In this document: in pieces, positions 17,149 to 25,699 of the stretch | Layout of the letters: every line of letters begins with the position of its first letter | Position numbering within the stretch: the stretch's first letter is position 1 | From: Arthrobacter sp. ISL-28 | GTDB lineage: Bacteria > Actinomycetota > Actinomycetes > Actinomycetales > Micrococcaceae | Direction of reading: 5' to 3' | DNA length: 55,196 bases | Assembly: GCF_018613875.1 (NCBI RefSeq) | Contig: NZ_JAGGPJ010000046.1 | Location: forward strand, 1-55,196 | Translations under genes and position numbers: made by a program | The notes under the pieces: generated by a model | Told to the model about the DNA's origin: nothing | The model's input: only the letters and a program-made list of their open reading frames with translations | Databases searched by the model: none

Positions 17149-17203
17149 TTTTTCAGACCGAGTCACTCTCCATTTCCGTTCAAGAGAAAGTGAGTCGACA
17201 GCG

Positions 17204-18484
17204 ATGTCCACTCGTAAATTCATCAGCAGGCTCGCCATCGGCGGCATCTGCACCGCCGTCGCACTGTCCGCCTCGGCATGCGGCGCAGGGGGCCCGGCCA
17301 CGCCTACCGGAGCCGCCGGCACCAACACCGTCAACGTCCTGGTCGAAGCCGGCGGCCGCGCCGAACTGACCGGCGTCGCCGAACAGTGCAAAAAGGACGC
17401 CGGCGTGGACGTCAACTTCGTCGAACTGCCCTACGACGGCATGTTCAACCGCCTTTCCAGCGAATTCTCCTCCGGCAACGTCTCCTTCGACGTGGCCGCC
17501 CTGGACTCCGTGTGGCTGCCCAGCTTTAAGGACGCCCTCCAGCCCATCGATGAGATCTTCACCGACGAGGCGAAGAAGGACATCTTCCCGGCCTTGGCCA
17601 AAGAAGCCAACGTGGACGGGCACTTCATCGGCCTGCCCGCCTGGACCAACGCCGAAATCATCCTGTACCGCATGGACCTCTTCGAGGACAGCAAGAACAA
17701 GGCCGATTTCCAGGCCAAGTACGGCTACGAGCTGGCTGCCCCCACCACGTGGAAGCAGTACCAGGACATCTCCGAGTTCTTCACCAAGGACGGCATGTAC
17801 GGCACGGACGTCAAGGGCGGCGTTGAAACGGAATGGCTCGCCCACGTCCTGCAGGCCGGCTCACCCATGGTCCTGGACGAAAACAATAAGGTGGTCATCG
17901 ACAACGCCGCCCACAAGGAAGCCCTGGACTTCTACGTGGGCCTGGCCAAGTACGCTCCCTCCGGCGCAGCCCAGGTGGACTGGGCCGCAGCGCAGAACCT
18001 GTTCAACCAGGGCAAGACCGCAATGACCCGCTTCTGGGCCCACGCTTACCGGCAGATCCCCAAGGACTCACCGGTCGCGGGCAAGGTGGGAGCAGCTCCC
18101 ATGATCGCCGGGTCCGCCGGTATTGGCGCCGTCCCCGGCCCCTGGTACCTCACGGTCCCGAAGGCAACCAAGAACACCGAGGCGGCCAAGAAGTTCGTGA
18201 AGTGCGCCTACGACCACAACAGCATGGGCATCGAATCCAGCCTGGGCCTGGCTTCCCGCATCTCCGCGTTCGAGAAGTACCAGGACAAGGAAGGCTACGA
18301 AAGCTTCAAGCCGCTGATCGAAACCCTCAACGGCGAAGCCACCGCCACCCGTCCGGCCACCGAGAAGTGGCAGCAGATCGTCGACACCGTCCTGGTTCCC
18401 ATGCTGCAGAAGGCCGTTGCCGGCGGTGACTCCGCCATCCTCCTCGCTGACGCCAAGAAGCAGATCGAGGACCTCCTCAAGTAA
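17204..18484 (+). CDS. ABC transporter substrate-binding lipoprotein (DFA III/inulo-oligosaccharide)
   Basis: This 426-residue protein starts at the ATG giving MSTRKFISRLAIGG. It has a lipoprotein signal ending in the lipobox S-A-S-A-C and an extracytoplasmic family 1 solute-binding fold (DVAALDSVWLPSFKDALQPI, AMTRFWAHAYRQIPKDSPVAGKV). It would capture the sugar outside the membrane and pass it to the two permeases encoded next. Its position opposite the inulin fructotransferase and upstream of the DFA III hydrolase makes DFA III the most likely ligand; short fructo-oligosaccharides are the alternative. Confidence 0.88.
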   Translation: MSTRKFISRLAIGGICTAVALSASACGAGGPATPTGAAGTNTVNVLVEAGGRAELTGVAEQCKKDAGVDVNFVELPYDGMFNRLSSEFSSGNVSFDVAALDSVWLPSFKDALQPIDEIFTDEAKKDIFPALAKEANVDGHFIGLPAWTNAEIILYRMDLFEDSKNKADFQAKYGYELAAPTTWKQYQDISEFFTKDGMYGTDVKGGVETEWLAHVLQAGSPMVLDENNKVVIDNAAHKEALDFYVGLAKYAPSGAAQVDWAAAQNLFNQGKTAMTRFWAHAYRQIPKDSPVAGKVGAAPMIAGSAGIGAVPGPWYLTVPKATKNTEAAKKFVKCAYDHNSMGIESSLGLASRISAFEKYQDKEGYESFKPLIETLNGEATATRPATEKWQQIVDTVLVPMLQKAVAGGDSAILLADAKKQIEDLLK

Positions 18485-18551
18485 GAACCCCCGCGGCCGG
18501 CACCTGTGTGACCGGTGCCGGCCGCCGCCCCAACCAGCGGAAGAGAAAACC

Positions 18552-19439
18552 GTGCGCATCTCCGACCGCCGCTTCGCATTGTTCCTGATGACACCAGCGG
18601 CGCTGTTCCTGGCAATATTCGTGGCCTTCCCCCTGTTCCGCCTGGTGGCGGACAGCTTTTTCAAAATTTCCCCGGTCGCCGGCGGCCCCCGCGACTTCGT
18701 GGGCCTGGACAACTACTTCCGGGCCTTCGCCTCGGAAGCCTTCACCGGCGCCGGATGGCGGACCCTGGCCTACACGCTGATCGTGGTCACCCTCGAGTTC
18801 GCCTTGGGCCTGGGTATGGCCCTGCTGTTTACCATGCTGGGCCGCAGCTCCCAGATCTGGCGGACGGTGTTCATGTACCCGCTCATGATCGCCCCGATCG
18901 TGGCAGGCCTGCTCTGGAAGTTCCTGATGATCGACAACTTCGGCCTCATCGGAACGCTCCTGCACCAGGCCGGCATCCTGGACAATCCCAACCAGATCGG
19001 CTGGCTGTCAGACCCCGGCATCGTGTTGTACTCGGTGGCCATCCCGGACATCTGGCTGACCACCTCGTTCATGTGCCTGGTGCTCTTCGCCGGCCTACAG
19101 AACATCCCCGGCGACCTCATCGAAGCCGCACGGCTGGACGGTGCCCGCGCACCGGCCCTGCTGTTCCGGATCATCCTTCCGCTGCTCCGCCCCGTCATCG
19201 CCGTCGCGCTGGTGGTCCGCGGCATCGACGCGGCAAGGGCCTTCGACACGATCCTCATCCAAACCAACGGCGGCCCCCAGTCCGCCTCGGAAACCATGAG
19301 CCTGCTGATCTACCGGACCATGATCCGCTTCGGCGATCCCGGCCTGGCCAGCGCCATGGGCACCATCTACCTGCTGGCCATGCTCGCCGTCGCATTCTTC
19401 GCGGTGGCCACGATCTGGCGGCCAGGAAAGGACACCTGA
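18552..19439 (+). CDS. ABC sugar permease, MalF type
   Basis: This 295-residue integral membrane protein starts at GTG (MRISDRRFALFL) after GGAAGAG. It has six hydrophobic segments and the permease EAA loop 'EAARLDGARAPALLFRIILPLLRP' at about residues 190-213, which docks on the ATPase. It belongs to the sugar (CUT1) family. Its stop overlaps the second permease start by one base, so the two are translationally coupled. Confidence 0.9.
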   Translation: MRISDRRFALFLMTPAALFLAIFVAFPLFRLVADSFFKISPVAGGPRDFVGLDNYFRAFASEAFTGAGWRTLAYTLIVVTLEFALGLGMALLFTMLGRSSQIWRTVFMYPLMIAPIVAGLLWKFLMIDNFGLIGTLLHQAGILDNPNQIGWLSDPGIVLYSVAIPDIWLTTSFMCLVLFAGLQNIPGDLIEAARLDGARAPALLFRIILPLLRPVIAVALVVRGIDAARAFDTILIQTNGGPQSASETMSLLIYRTMIRFGDPGLASAMGTIYLLAMLAVAFFAVATIWRPGKDT

Positions 19440-20389
19440 TGCGCGTCGACGAAAAAACCAAGCACGACGCCGGGACCCCGGCTTCCGCGTCCGCGGAACC
19501 TGCCGCCCGGACCACCGCAGCACGTCCCCGCAAGCGCCGCAGCGTCAACAGGGAAGGGCTGGAGGCCGGCCGGCGCAGCACCAGGACCCTGCTGTGGATC
19601 CTCCTCGCGGCAGCCATGGTGCTCTACGGATTCCCGTTCCTGTACCTGCTGTTCACGTCCTTCAAAACCCCGATCGACACTATCGCCGTTCCGCCCACCA
19701 TCCTTCCGCGGGAATGGACGCTGGAGAACTATGTCAACGCGCTGGGCCGCAGCGGCGTGCCGGCGTCGTTCATCAACAGCATCCAGACGGCCATCATCAG
19801 CACCGTGCTCTCCCTGGTCCTGGCGGTTCCCGCCGCCTACGGGATCACCCGGTACAAGACACTGGGCGGCCGGATCTTCATCATGGCCGCCCTGGTGACG
19901 CGCATGGTCCCGCCGGTGGCGATCGGCATTCCGCTGGCTTCCATGATGGGGTCCGTGGGCCTGGCGGACACACCCATCGCGCTGTCCATCGCGCACACCA
20001 CTATTTCCCTGCCGCTCTCCATCTGGCTGATGTCCAGTTTCTTCGAAGCGGTTCCACAGGACCTGGAGGAGGCGGCAACCGTGGACGGGTGCAGCAGGCT
20101 CGGTGCCCTCTGGCGGGTGGTCATCCCTGTGGTTTCCGGCGGCATCGCCGTCACCGCGATCTTCGCCTTCCTCGCCTCCTGGAACGAATTCCTCTTCGCA
20201 CTCCTGATGACAGCGATCCGCTCACAGACCACACCGGTAGTGATCGCAAACTTCCAGACCCAGTTCGGCCTGGACTGGGGATCCATGACCGCGCTGGCCG
20301 CCGTGTACTCCATCCCGGTCATCCTCCTCACCCTTCTCTTGCAGCGCAAGATCGTGGCGGGCATGACGCTCGGCGCCGTCAAGGGCTAG
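19439..20389 (+). CDS. ABC sugar permease, MalG type
   Basis: This 316-residue protein has an unusually long polar N-terminal tail (about 45 residues rich in Ala, Thr, Lys and Arg) before the first membrane segment. Six hydrophobic segments and the EAA motif 'LEEAATVDGCSRLGALWRVVIP' identify it as the second CUT1 permease, partner of the preceding protein. No ATPase gene follows; the next gene is a LacI regulator. The complex probably borrows a shared MsiK-type ATPase encoded elsewhere, as is common in actinobacteria. Confidence 0.9.
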   Translation: MRVDEKTKHDAGTPASASAEPAARTTAARPRKRRSVNREGLEAGRRSTRTLLWILLAAAMVLYGFPFLYLLFTSFKTPIDTIAVPPTILPREWTLENYVNALGRSGVPASFINSIQTAIISTVLSLVLAVPAAYGITRYKTLGGRIFIMAALVTRMVPPVAIGIPLASMMGSVGLADTPIALSIAHTTISLPLSIWLMSSFFEAVPQDLEEAATVDGCSRLGALWRVVIPVVSGGIAVTAIFAFLASWNEFLFALLMTAIRSQTTPVVIANFQTQFGLDWGSMTALAAVYSIPVILLTLLLQRKIVAGMTLGAVKG

Positions 20390-20455
20390 CCAAAGGCGCC
20401 GGCATTCCTCGGTAGCCTACTTATACCGGACAAACCATAAGGACGTGGGACACAG

Positions 20456-21508
20456 ATGAGCAACAAGAACATCGGCATCAAGGACGTGGCCGTCGCTGCC
20501 GGCGTGTCCGTGACAACTGTCTCCCACGTGCTCAACGACGTTTCCTACGCCCGCATCAGCCCCGAGACCAGGAACAAGGTCAAGTCCGCCGCCGAGCAGC
20601 TCGGCTACGGCCCCAACCGCCTTGCCCAGGCCCTGCGCACGCAGCGGACCGGCATGCTGGGGCTGGTGAGCGAGGAGATTGCGACCACCCCGCACGCCGG
20701 CCGCATCATCCTGGGTGCCGACGAGGCCGCCAAGGCCCGGGGGTACGGCCTCATGATCATCAACACCTCCGGCTCGGCGAGCCTCGAATCCCGGCGGGCC
20801 GACGTCGAGGCCCTCCTGGAACGCCGGGTGGACGGCATCCTCTACGCCACCATGTACCACCGCAACGTGGAGCTGCCGGCCAACCTCGGCAGCGTGCCGT
20901 CCGTCCTGGTGGACTCGGTGGCCCGCGGCGGAAACATCACCGCCGTGATCCCGGACGAAGACGGCGGTGCACGCGCCGCCGTGGGGGCGCTCCTCGAGGC
21001 GGGCCACACCCGGGTGGGCTTCATCAACAACACCGATGACGTCCCCGCAACCCGCCAGCGGCTCCAGGCTTTCCGGGCAATGCTGACCGAAGCGGGGCTC
21101 GACGGCGATGCGGCACCTGTCGAGTCCGAGGTCTCCGAAGTGCATGGCGGCTACGAGGCGGCCCGGCGGATCCTGGCCCGCGAGGACCGCGCCGATATGC
21201 CTACGGCGCTGTTCTGCTACAACGACCGGATGGCGATGGGAGCCTACCGCGCTGCCGCCGAGCTGGGGCTCAGCATCCCCGGTGACCTTTCCGTGGTCGG
21301 CTTCGATGACCAGGAATTGATTGCCGCCAACCTGCACCCGGGCCTGACCACCGTGGCCCTGCCCCACTACGAGATGGGTGCCTGGGCCACTGAGCACCTG
21401 ATTGACGCCGTCGAAGGGAAGACAGACCTGACCCTCATGGCACTCCACCCGACCATCCTGGGCTGCCCGCTGGTGCGCCGCGATTCCATTGCGGCTCCCC
21501 GGCCCTAG
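20456..21508 (+). CDS. LacI-family regulator of the DFA III locus
   Basis: This 350-residue protein has a typical LacI N-terminus (IGIKDVAVAAGVSVTTVSHV, hinge YGPNRLAQALRT) and a complete periplasmic-binding-like effector domain ending with 'VVGFDDQELIAANLHPGLTTVALP'. It lies between the importer and the fructosidase/fructokinase/hydrolase genes in the same direction. The three operators at 16993-17148 are its most likely targets, with an imported fructose-containing saccharide as inducer. A 66-base gap from the permease may hold a weak internal promoter. Confidence 0.9.
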   Translation: MSNKNIGIKDVAVAAGVSVTTVSHVLNDVSYARISPETRNKVKSAAEQLGYGPNRLAQALRTQRTGMLGLVSEEIATTPHAGRIILGADEAAKARGYGLMIINTSGSASLESRRADVEALLERRVDGILYATMYHRNVELPANLGSVPSVLVDSVARGGNITAVIPDEDGGARAAVGALLEAGHTRVGFINNTDDVPATRQRLQAFRAMLTEAGLDGDAAPVESEVSEVHGGYEAARRILAREDRADMPTALFCYNDRMAMGAYRAAAELGLSIPGDLSVVGFDDQELIAANLHPGLTTVALPHYEMGAWATEHLIDAVEGKTDLTLMALHPTILGCPLVRRDSIAAPRP

Positions 21509-21547
21509 CAGCCAGCCCCTTCCACTTCCACGAGGACCGCACCAAAC

Positions 21548-23131
21548 ATGTCCACTTTCCTTGATGCCGCACGCCCGGAAACACCTCCGGCCGGTACCGC
21601 CCGGTTCCGTCCCGCCGTCCACTTCACGGCCCGGGACACCTGGCTGAACGACCCCAACGGCCTGGTCTTCCATGACGGCCTCTACCACCTCTTCTTCCAG
21701 AACAACCCCTACGGCAACGTGTGGGGCAACATGTCCTGGGGCCACGCCATCTCCCGTGACCTGCTGCACTGGACGGAACACCCCGTGGCCATCGCCTGCG
21801 ACGAAACCGAGGACATCTTCTCCGGCAGCGTGGTGGTGGACCACGGAAACACGTCCGGTTTTGGCACGGCGGATGCACCCGCCCTCGTGGCCATCTACAC
21901 CAGCGCGTACAAGGCGGCGTCCGAACACCACGGCACGCAGGCGCAGTCCCTGGCCTACAGCACGGACGCGGGGATGACGTGGCACAAGTACGAGCGCAAC
22001 CCGGTACTCACCCGGAACTCCGCACACTTCCGCGATCCCAAGGTCTTCCGCTACCAGGGGGAGCATGGCAGCTGCTGGGTCATGGTGGCCGTCGAAGCGC
22101 AGCACCAGAAGGTGGTCTTCTACCGCTCGGACGACCTCAAGACCTGGGACTTCCTCAGCGACTTCGGCCCGATGAACGCAGACCAGGGCGAATGGGAATG
22201 CCCCGATCTCTTTCCCCTGGCCGTGGACGGGGACGCGGACAACGTCAAATGGGTCCTGATCGTCAACGTCAACCCGGGTGCGGTGGCGGGAGGTTCCGGC
22301 GGCCAGTACTTCGTGGGCCAGTTCGACGGCGCCCGGTTCGTCCCGGACGCCTCTTCAGTGGCCGCGCCGGCCGGGGTGAGCGCCCTGGGTGACCCCGCCG
22401 CAGCCGCGGCCGCCCTGCAGCAATGCCTGTGGCTGGACTGGGGACGGGACTGCTATGCCTCCGTCTCCTTCAGCAACGTCCCCGATGGGCGGCGCATCAT
22501 CATCGGCTGGATGAACAACTGGGACTACGCCAACCAGCTGCCCACCGCGCCCTGGCGGTCCTCCATGACGCTCGCCCGGGAAGTGCACCTCACCGCAGCC
22601 AACGGCTCCGCCCGCCTAGTCCAGCAGCCTGTCCTGGCCGGCCCCCCGGCCGGAGAAGCGCCGCCTGCAGCCGCGGAGCAGATCATCACAGAAACGTTCG
22701 AACTGCAGGACTCGGTTTTGCGGTTGCCGGTTGCGGCACCCGGCAGCGCCCAGGTCATCGAGGCGGAGATCCTGCCCGGAAGTGCTGAACATGTGGCCTT
22801 CCATCTGTTCGCCAACGATGACGGAAGCACGGGCACCGCATTGGGCTATAACGCCGCCACTGGCAGGCTCGTCCTTGACCGCAGCCGGTCAGGGGACACG
22901 GGCTTCCACGAAAAGTTTTCCTCCGTGGAGTCAGCCCCGCTGGTTCTTGAGGACGGGGTGCTGAAGCTGCAGATCGTCGTCGACCGTTGCTCGGTGGAGG
23001 TCTTCGCGCAGGGCGGCTCGGTGGTCCTGACTGACCTCATCTTCCCCGACGCCGAAAGCCAGGAGAACTGGCTGGCGGCCGGGGGAGGCCCGGCAACCGT
23101 CCAGAAACTTACGGTCTCAACCCTTACCTGA
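21548..23131 (+). CDS. GH32 beta-fructosidase (intracellular)
   Basis: This 527-residue protein shows the GH32 five-blade propeller motifs: WLNDPNG with the nucleophile Asp, FRDPKVF with the transition-state Asp, and WECPDLFPL with the acid/base Glu. A C-terminal beta-sandwich follows (SVEVFAQGG near residue 490). There is no signal peptide, unlike extracellular levanases and inulinases, so it acts on imported short fructans. In this locus its likely job is to split inulobiose, released from DFA III by the downstream GH91 hydrolase, into two fructoses. Sucrose or inulotriose would be plausible additional substrates. Confidence 0.92.
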   Translation: MSTFLDAARPETPPAGTARFRPAVHFTARDTWLNDPNGLVFHDGLYHLFFQNNPYGNVWGNMSWGHAISRDLLHWTEHPVAIACDETEDIFSGSVVVDHGNTSGFGTADAPALVAIYTSAYKAASEHHGTQAQSLAYSTDAGMTWHKYERNPVLTRNSAHFRDPKVFRYQGEHGSCWVMVAVEAQHQKVVFYRSDDLKTWDFLSDFGPMNADQGEWECPDLFPLAVDGDADNVKWVLIVNVNPGAVAGGSGGQYFVGQFDGARFVPDASSVAAPAGVSALGDPAAAAAALQQCLWLDWGRDCYASVSFSNVPDGRRIIIGWMNNWDYANQLPTAPWRSSMTLAREVHLTAANGSARLVQQPVLAGPPAGEAPPAAAEQIITETFELQDSVLRLPVAAPGSAQVIEAEILPGSAEHVAFHLFANDDGSTGTALGYNAATGRLVLDRSRSGDTGFHEKFSSVESAPLVLEDGVLKLQIVVDRCSVEVFAQGGSVVLTDLIFPDAESQENWLAAGGGPATVQKLTVSTLT

Positions 23132-23165
23132 CGGCAGGATGGCTAATCCAAGAAAGGTCCGAAAT

Positions 23166-24104
23166 ATGCACACGAACGATGACCCCCAACCGGGCCTTGA
23201 CGTTGTGGTTGTCGGTGAAGCCCTTGTGGACATCGTTGTCTCGTCCGGGGGCACTGTGGAGCACCCCGGCGGGTCACCGGCAAACGTGGCCTACGGGCTC
23301 GGGCGGCTGGGTGCGGCCACCGCGTTGTTGACCTCGATCGGCGACGACCCGCATGGCGCGGCCATCGAGCAGCACCTGCGCAGCGCCGGCGTTGAACTCC
23401 TGCCCGGTTCAAAGGGGCCCGGCCGCACCGCCACGGCAACGGCGACCTTGGCGTCCGACGGGTCCGCGCACTATGACTTCGACATCCGCTGGGACCTCCC
23501 GCGGATCGCCCCGGCGACGCTGCCCAAAGTCCTGCACACCGGCTCCATAGCCACCTTCCTGGCGCCGGGGGCGGCAGCGGTAAAGGAGCTTCTTGAGCAG
23601 TCACACCGGCGATGCATCGTCACCTACGATCCCAACATCCGCCCCGCCCTGCTCGGAAGCCACTTTGAGGCCAAGACCATCTTCGAGGAACTCGTCCCGT
23701 TCACGGAGGTGGTCAAACTCAGCGACGAAGACGCGCTGTGGCTCTACCCGAGGCTGTCCCTGGAGGACATCTCACAGCGCATCCTGGACCTCGGGGCCGG
23801 GCTCGTCGCCCTCATCAGGGGAGCGGAGGGATCCCTGCTCACCGCCGCAGGCGCGCAGGTGGCCGTCCCCCCGGTCACGGCCGAGGTGGCGGACACCATC
23901 GGCGCCGGCGACTCCTACATGTCCGCCCTGGTCTACGGACTCCTCATGCGCGGGGCGGACAGGCTGCCACCATCCGTGCTGGAGTCGCTGGGCCGGATGG
24001 CCTCCAAGGCAGCGGCCATCACGGTCAGCCGGCCCGGCGCCAACCCGCCAACGGCCGAGGAGTTGCAGGCCGAACTCCCGGAGCATCAAACAGTGGCACC
24101 ATGA
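23166..24104 (+). CDS. PfkB-family fructokinase
   Basis: This 312-residue kinase starts at the ATG after AAGAAAGG; an ATG nine codons upstream is less well placed. The N-terminal substrate motif (GGSPANVAYGLGRLGA) and the C-terminal ATP/anion-hole motif (DTIGAGDSYMSALVYG, with the catalytic Asp) are intact. PfkB fructokinases convert fructose to fructose 6-phosphate for glycolysis. It follows the GH32 gene by 34 bases, which fits phosphorylation of the fructose made by that enzyme. Confidence 0.88.
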   Translation: MHTNDDPQPGLDVVVVGEALVDIVVSSGGTVEHPGGSPANVAYGLGRLGAATALLTSIGDDPHGAAIEQHLRSAGVELLPGSKGPGRTATATATLASDGSAHYDFDIRWDLPRIAPATLPKVLHTGSIATFLAPGAAAVKELLEQSHRRCIVTYDPNIRPALLGSHFEAKTIFEELVPFTEVVKLSDEDALWLYPRLSLEDISQRILDLGAGLVALIRGAEGSLLTAAGAQVAVPPVTAEVADTIGAGDSYMSALVYGLLMRGADRLPPSVLESLGRMASKAAAITVSRPGANPPTAEELQAELPEHQTVAP

Positions 24105-24130
24105 GAGACAGGACACAAAGGGAAGAACCC

Positions 24131-25471
24131 ATGACAAGCAACAACTACTACAACGTGACCACCTGGCCGGTCGGCAATCCGGCCAAGGACGTGGGCGAAG
24201 TCATCAACAGCATCATCGCCGACATCAAGGAACGGCAGTCCGCCACCGATGTCAACGACGGCGGCAAGCCGGGCGCTGTGATCTACATTCCGCCGGGGGA
24301 CTACCACCTCCGCACCCAGGTGCTGATCGACGTCAGCTTCCTCCGGATCGAGGGCTCGGGGCACGGCTTCACGTCGTCGAGCATCCGCTTCAACGTCCCC
24401 GAGGACGAGTGGCCGGACCTGCACGAGCTGTGGCCCGGCGGGAGCCGGATCATCGTGGACCTTCCTCCTGCCGGGGAAGCGGAGGAAGCCAAGGGCGCCG
24501 CCTTCTACATTGAACGGAGCGGAAGCCCCCGGATCAGCTCGGTGGAGTTCTCCAACTTCTGCATCGACGGGCTGCACTTCGTTCCGGACGGCCCGGGGCT
24601 GCATCCTGAAAACACCTACGTCAACGGCAAGACCGGCATCTATGCCGCGAGTGCCAACGACTCGTTCCGGGTCACAGGCATGGGGTTCGTCTACCTGGAG
24701 CACGCCCTCACCATCCACCACGCGGACGCGCTGTCCATCCACGACAACTTCATCGCCGAATGCGGAAGCTGCATTGAACTGCGGGGGTGGGGACAGGCCT
24801 CAAAGATCACCGACAACCTGGTGGGCGCAGGTTTCAAGGGCCACTCGATCTACGCCGAGAACCACGGCGGGCTCCTGGTCACAGCGAACAACGTCTTCCC
24901 CCGGGGTTCCAGCAGCCTCCACTTCAAAGGCGTCACCCGGTCAAGCGTCACCAACAACCGCCTGCATTCCTTCTACCCCGGGATGGTGGTCCTCGAGGAC
25001 AACAGCTCGGAAAACCTCGTTGCCACAAACCACTTCCTCCGCGACCACGAGCCCTGGACACCCTTCCTGGGTGTGGACAACGGCCTGGACGACCTCACCG
25101 GACTCCTCAGCGTCAGCGGCAGCAACAATTCCGTGGTGGGCAACCACTTCTCCGAGGTCATCGACTCCGGGAGCATCCGGCCGGCGGGCGCCGCGCCTGT
25201 GATCATCCGGCTGGCGGCGGGGGCGGGCAACTTTGTCTCCAACAACCATGTGGTGGCCATGGACGTCTCCGCCAAATCGAGTGACTCGTGCTTCGCGGCC
25301 CAAGTGGACGCCCTGCTGGCCACCGAGGCGTCGGTTAGCCTCGCCGTCACAACCGTCATGGTCGATTCCGCGTCAGCCAGGAACACGATCCTCGACTCCG
25401 GAAGCGACGCCCAGGTTGTCTTGGACAGGACCGTGAACGCCTTCAGGCCCACCCCGACGATCGGTTCGTAG
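24131..25471 (+). CDS. cytoplasmic GH91 protein, difructose anhydride III hydrolase
   Basis: This 446-residue beta-helix protein is a clear paralogue of the secreted lyase at 15499-16833 (shared: DVGEVINSIIADIKERQ, IPPGDYHLRTQV, GMGFVYLEHAL, and HDNFIAECGSCIEL, where Asp205 and Glu216 align with the catalytic pair) but has no signal peptide. Arthrobacter DFA III hydrolases are known to be such intracellular GH91 relatives that reopen DFA III to inulobiose. AAGGGAAG precedes the ATG. Placement after GH32 and fructokinase completes the pathway. An insertion around residues 88-115 (EDEWPDLHELWPGG) distinguishes it from the lyase and may shape the hydrolytic pocket. Confidence 0.88.
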   Translation: MTSNNYYNVTTWPVGNPAKDVGEVINSIIADIKERQSATDVNDGGKPGAVIYIPPGDYHLRTQVLIDVSFLRIEGSGHGFTSSSIRFNVPEDEWPDLHELWPGGSRIIVDLPPAGEAEEAKGAAFYIERSGSPRISSVEFSNFCIDGLHFVPDGPGLHPENTYVNGKTGIYAASANDSFRVTGMGFVYLEHALTIHHADALSIHDNFIAECGSCIELRGWGQASKITDNLVGAGFKGHSIYAENHGGLLVTANNVFPRGSSSLHFKGVTRSSVTNNRLHSFYPGMVVLEDNSSENLVATNHFLRDHEPWTPFLGVDNGLDDLTGLLSVSGSNNSVVGNHFSEVIDSGSIRPAGAAPVIIRLAAGAGNFVSNNHVVAMDVSAKSSDSCFAAQVDALLATEASVSLAVTTVMVDSASARNTILDSGSDAQVVLDRTVNAFRPTPTIGS

Positions 25472-25642
25472 ACGGTACATGCTATTAGGTCCCAAGCCCG
25501 CTCTTGCCCCTTCACCACCGGATTTCATGCCCAGCGCATCCGGGGCAGACCGTACCAGCAGTCGGCATTCACCGACGGTGCGACGACGGGCAACGGCACC
25601 ATCGAGTGACGCTGCCGACATGGGTCAAATCCTTGGTGCATT

Positions 25643-25666
25643 ACTGTCCACACTTACGTCTGCTTT
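25643..25666 (+). repeat. right copy of the 24-bp direct repeat
   Basis: Identical over 24 bases to 1430-1453 and in the same orientation. It lies about 170 bases after the DFA III hydrolase stop and a few dozen bases before the truncated start of the SDR gene fragment. This is the position expected for the right-hand end of an inserted segment. The left arm of the palindrome present at 1422 is missing here. Confidence 0.7.
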
Positions 25667-25699
25667 TTTGGGACATCAGCAAGGCCGCCGACGTGTGTC

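Larger units (their letters stand above)
16834..17203. promoter_or_regulatory. shared divergent control region of the DFA III locus
   Basis: This 370-base spacer separates the lyase gene (minus) from the importer operon (plus). It contains a promoter facing right and three LacI-type operator candidates, described separately. Together they suggest that one regulator, probably the LacI protein at 20456-21508, controls secretion of the lyase and uptake of its product. Confidence 0.65.

Noticed and set aside
18515..19438. Long open frame antisense-like in composition preceding the second permease in the same frame
   Set aside because: It overlaps the first permease gene in another frame, is Pro/Arg-rich without motifs, and the permease has its own ATG coupled to the upstream stop.
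20417..22105. 562-codon open frame on the minus strand
   Set aside because: It is antisense to the LacI and GH32 genes, has no family motifs, and arises from the high GC third positions of those genes.
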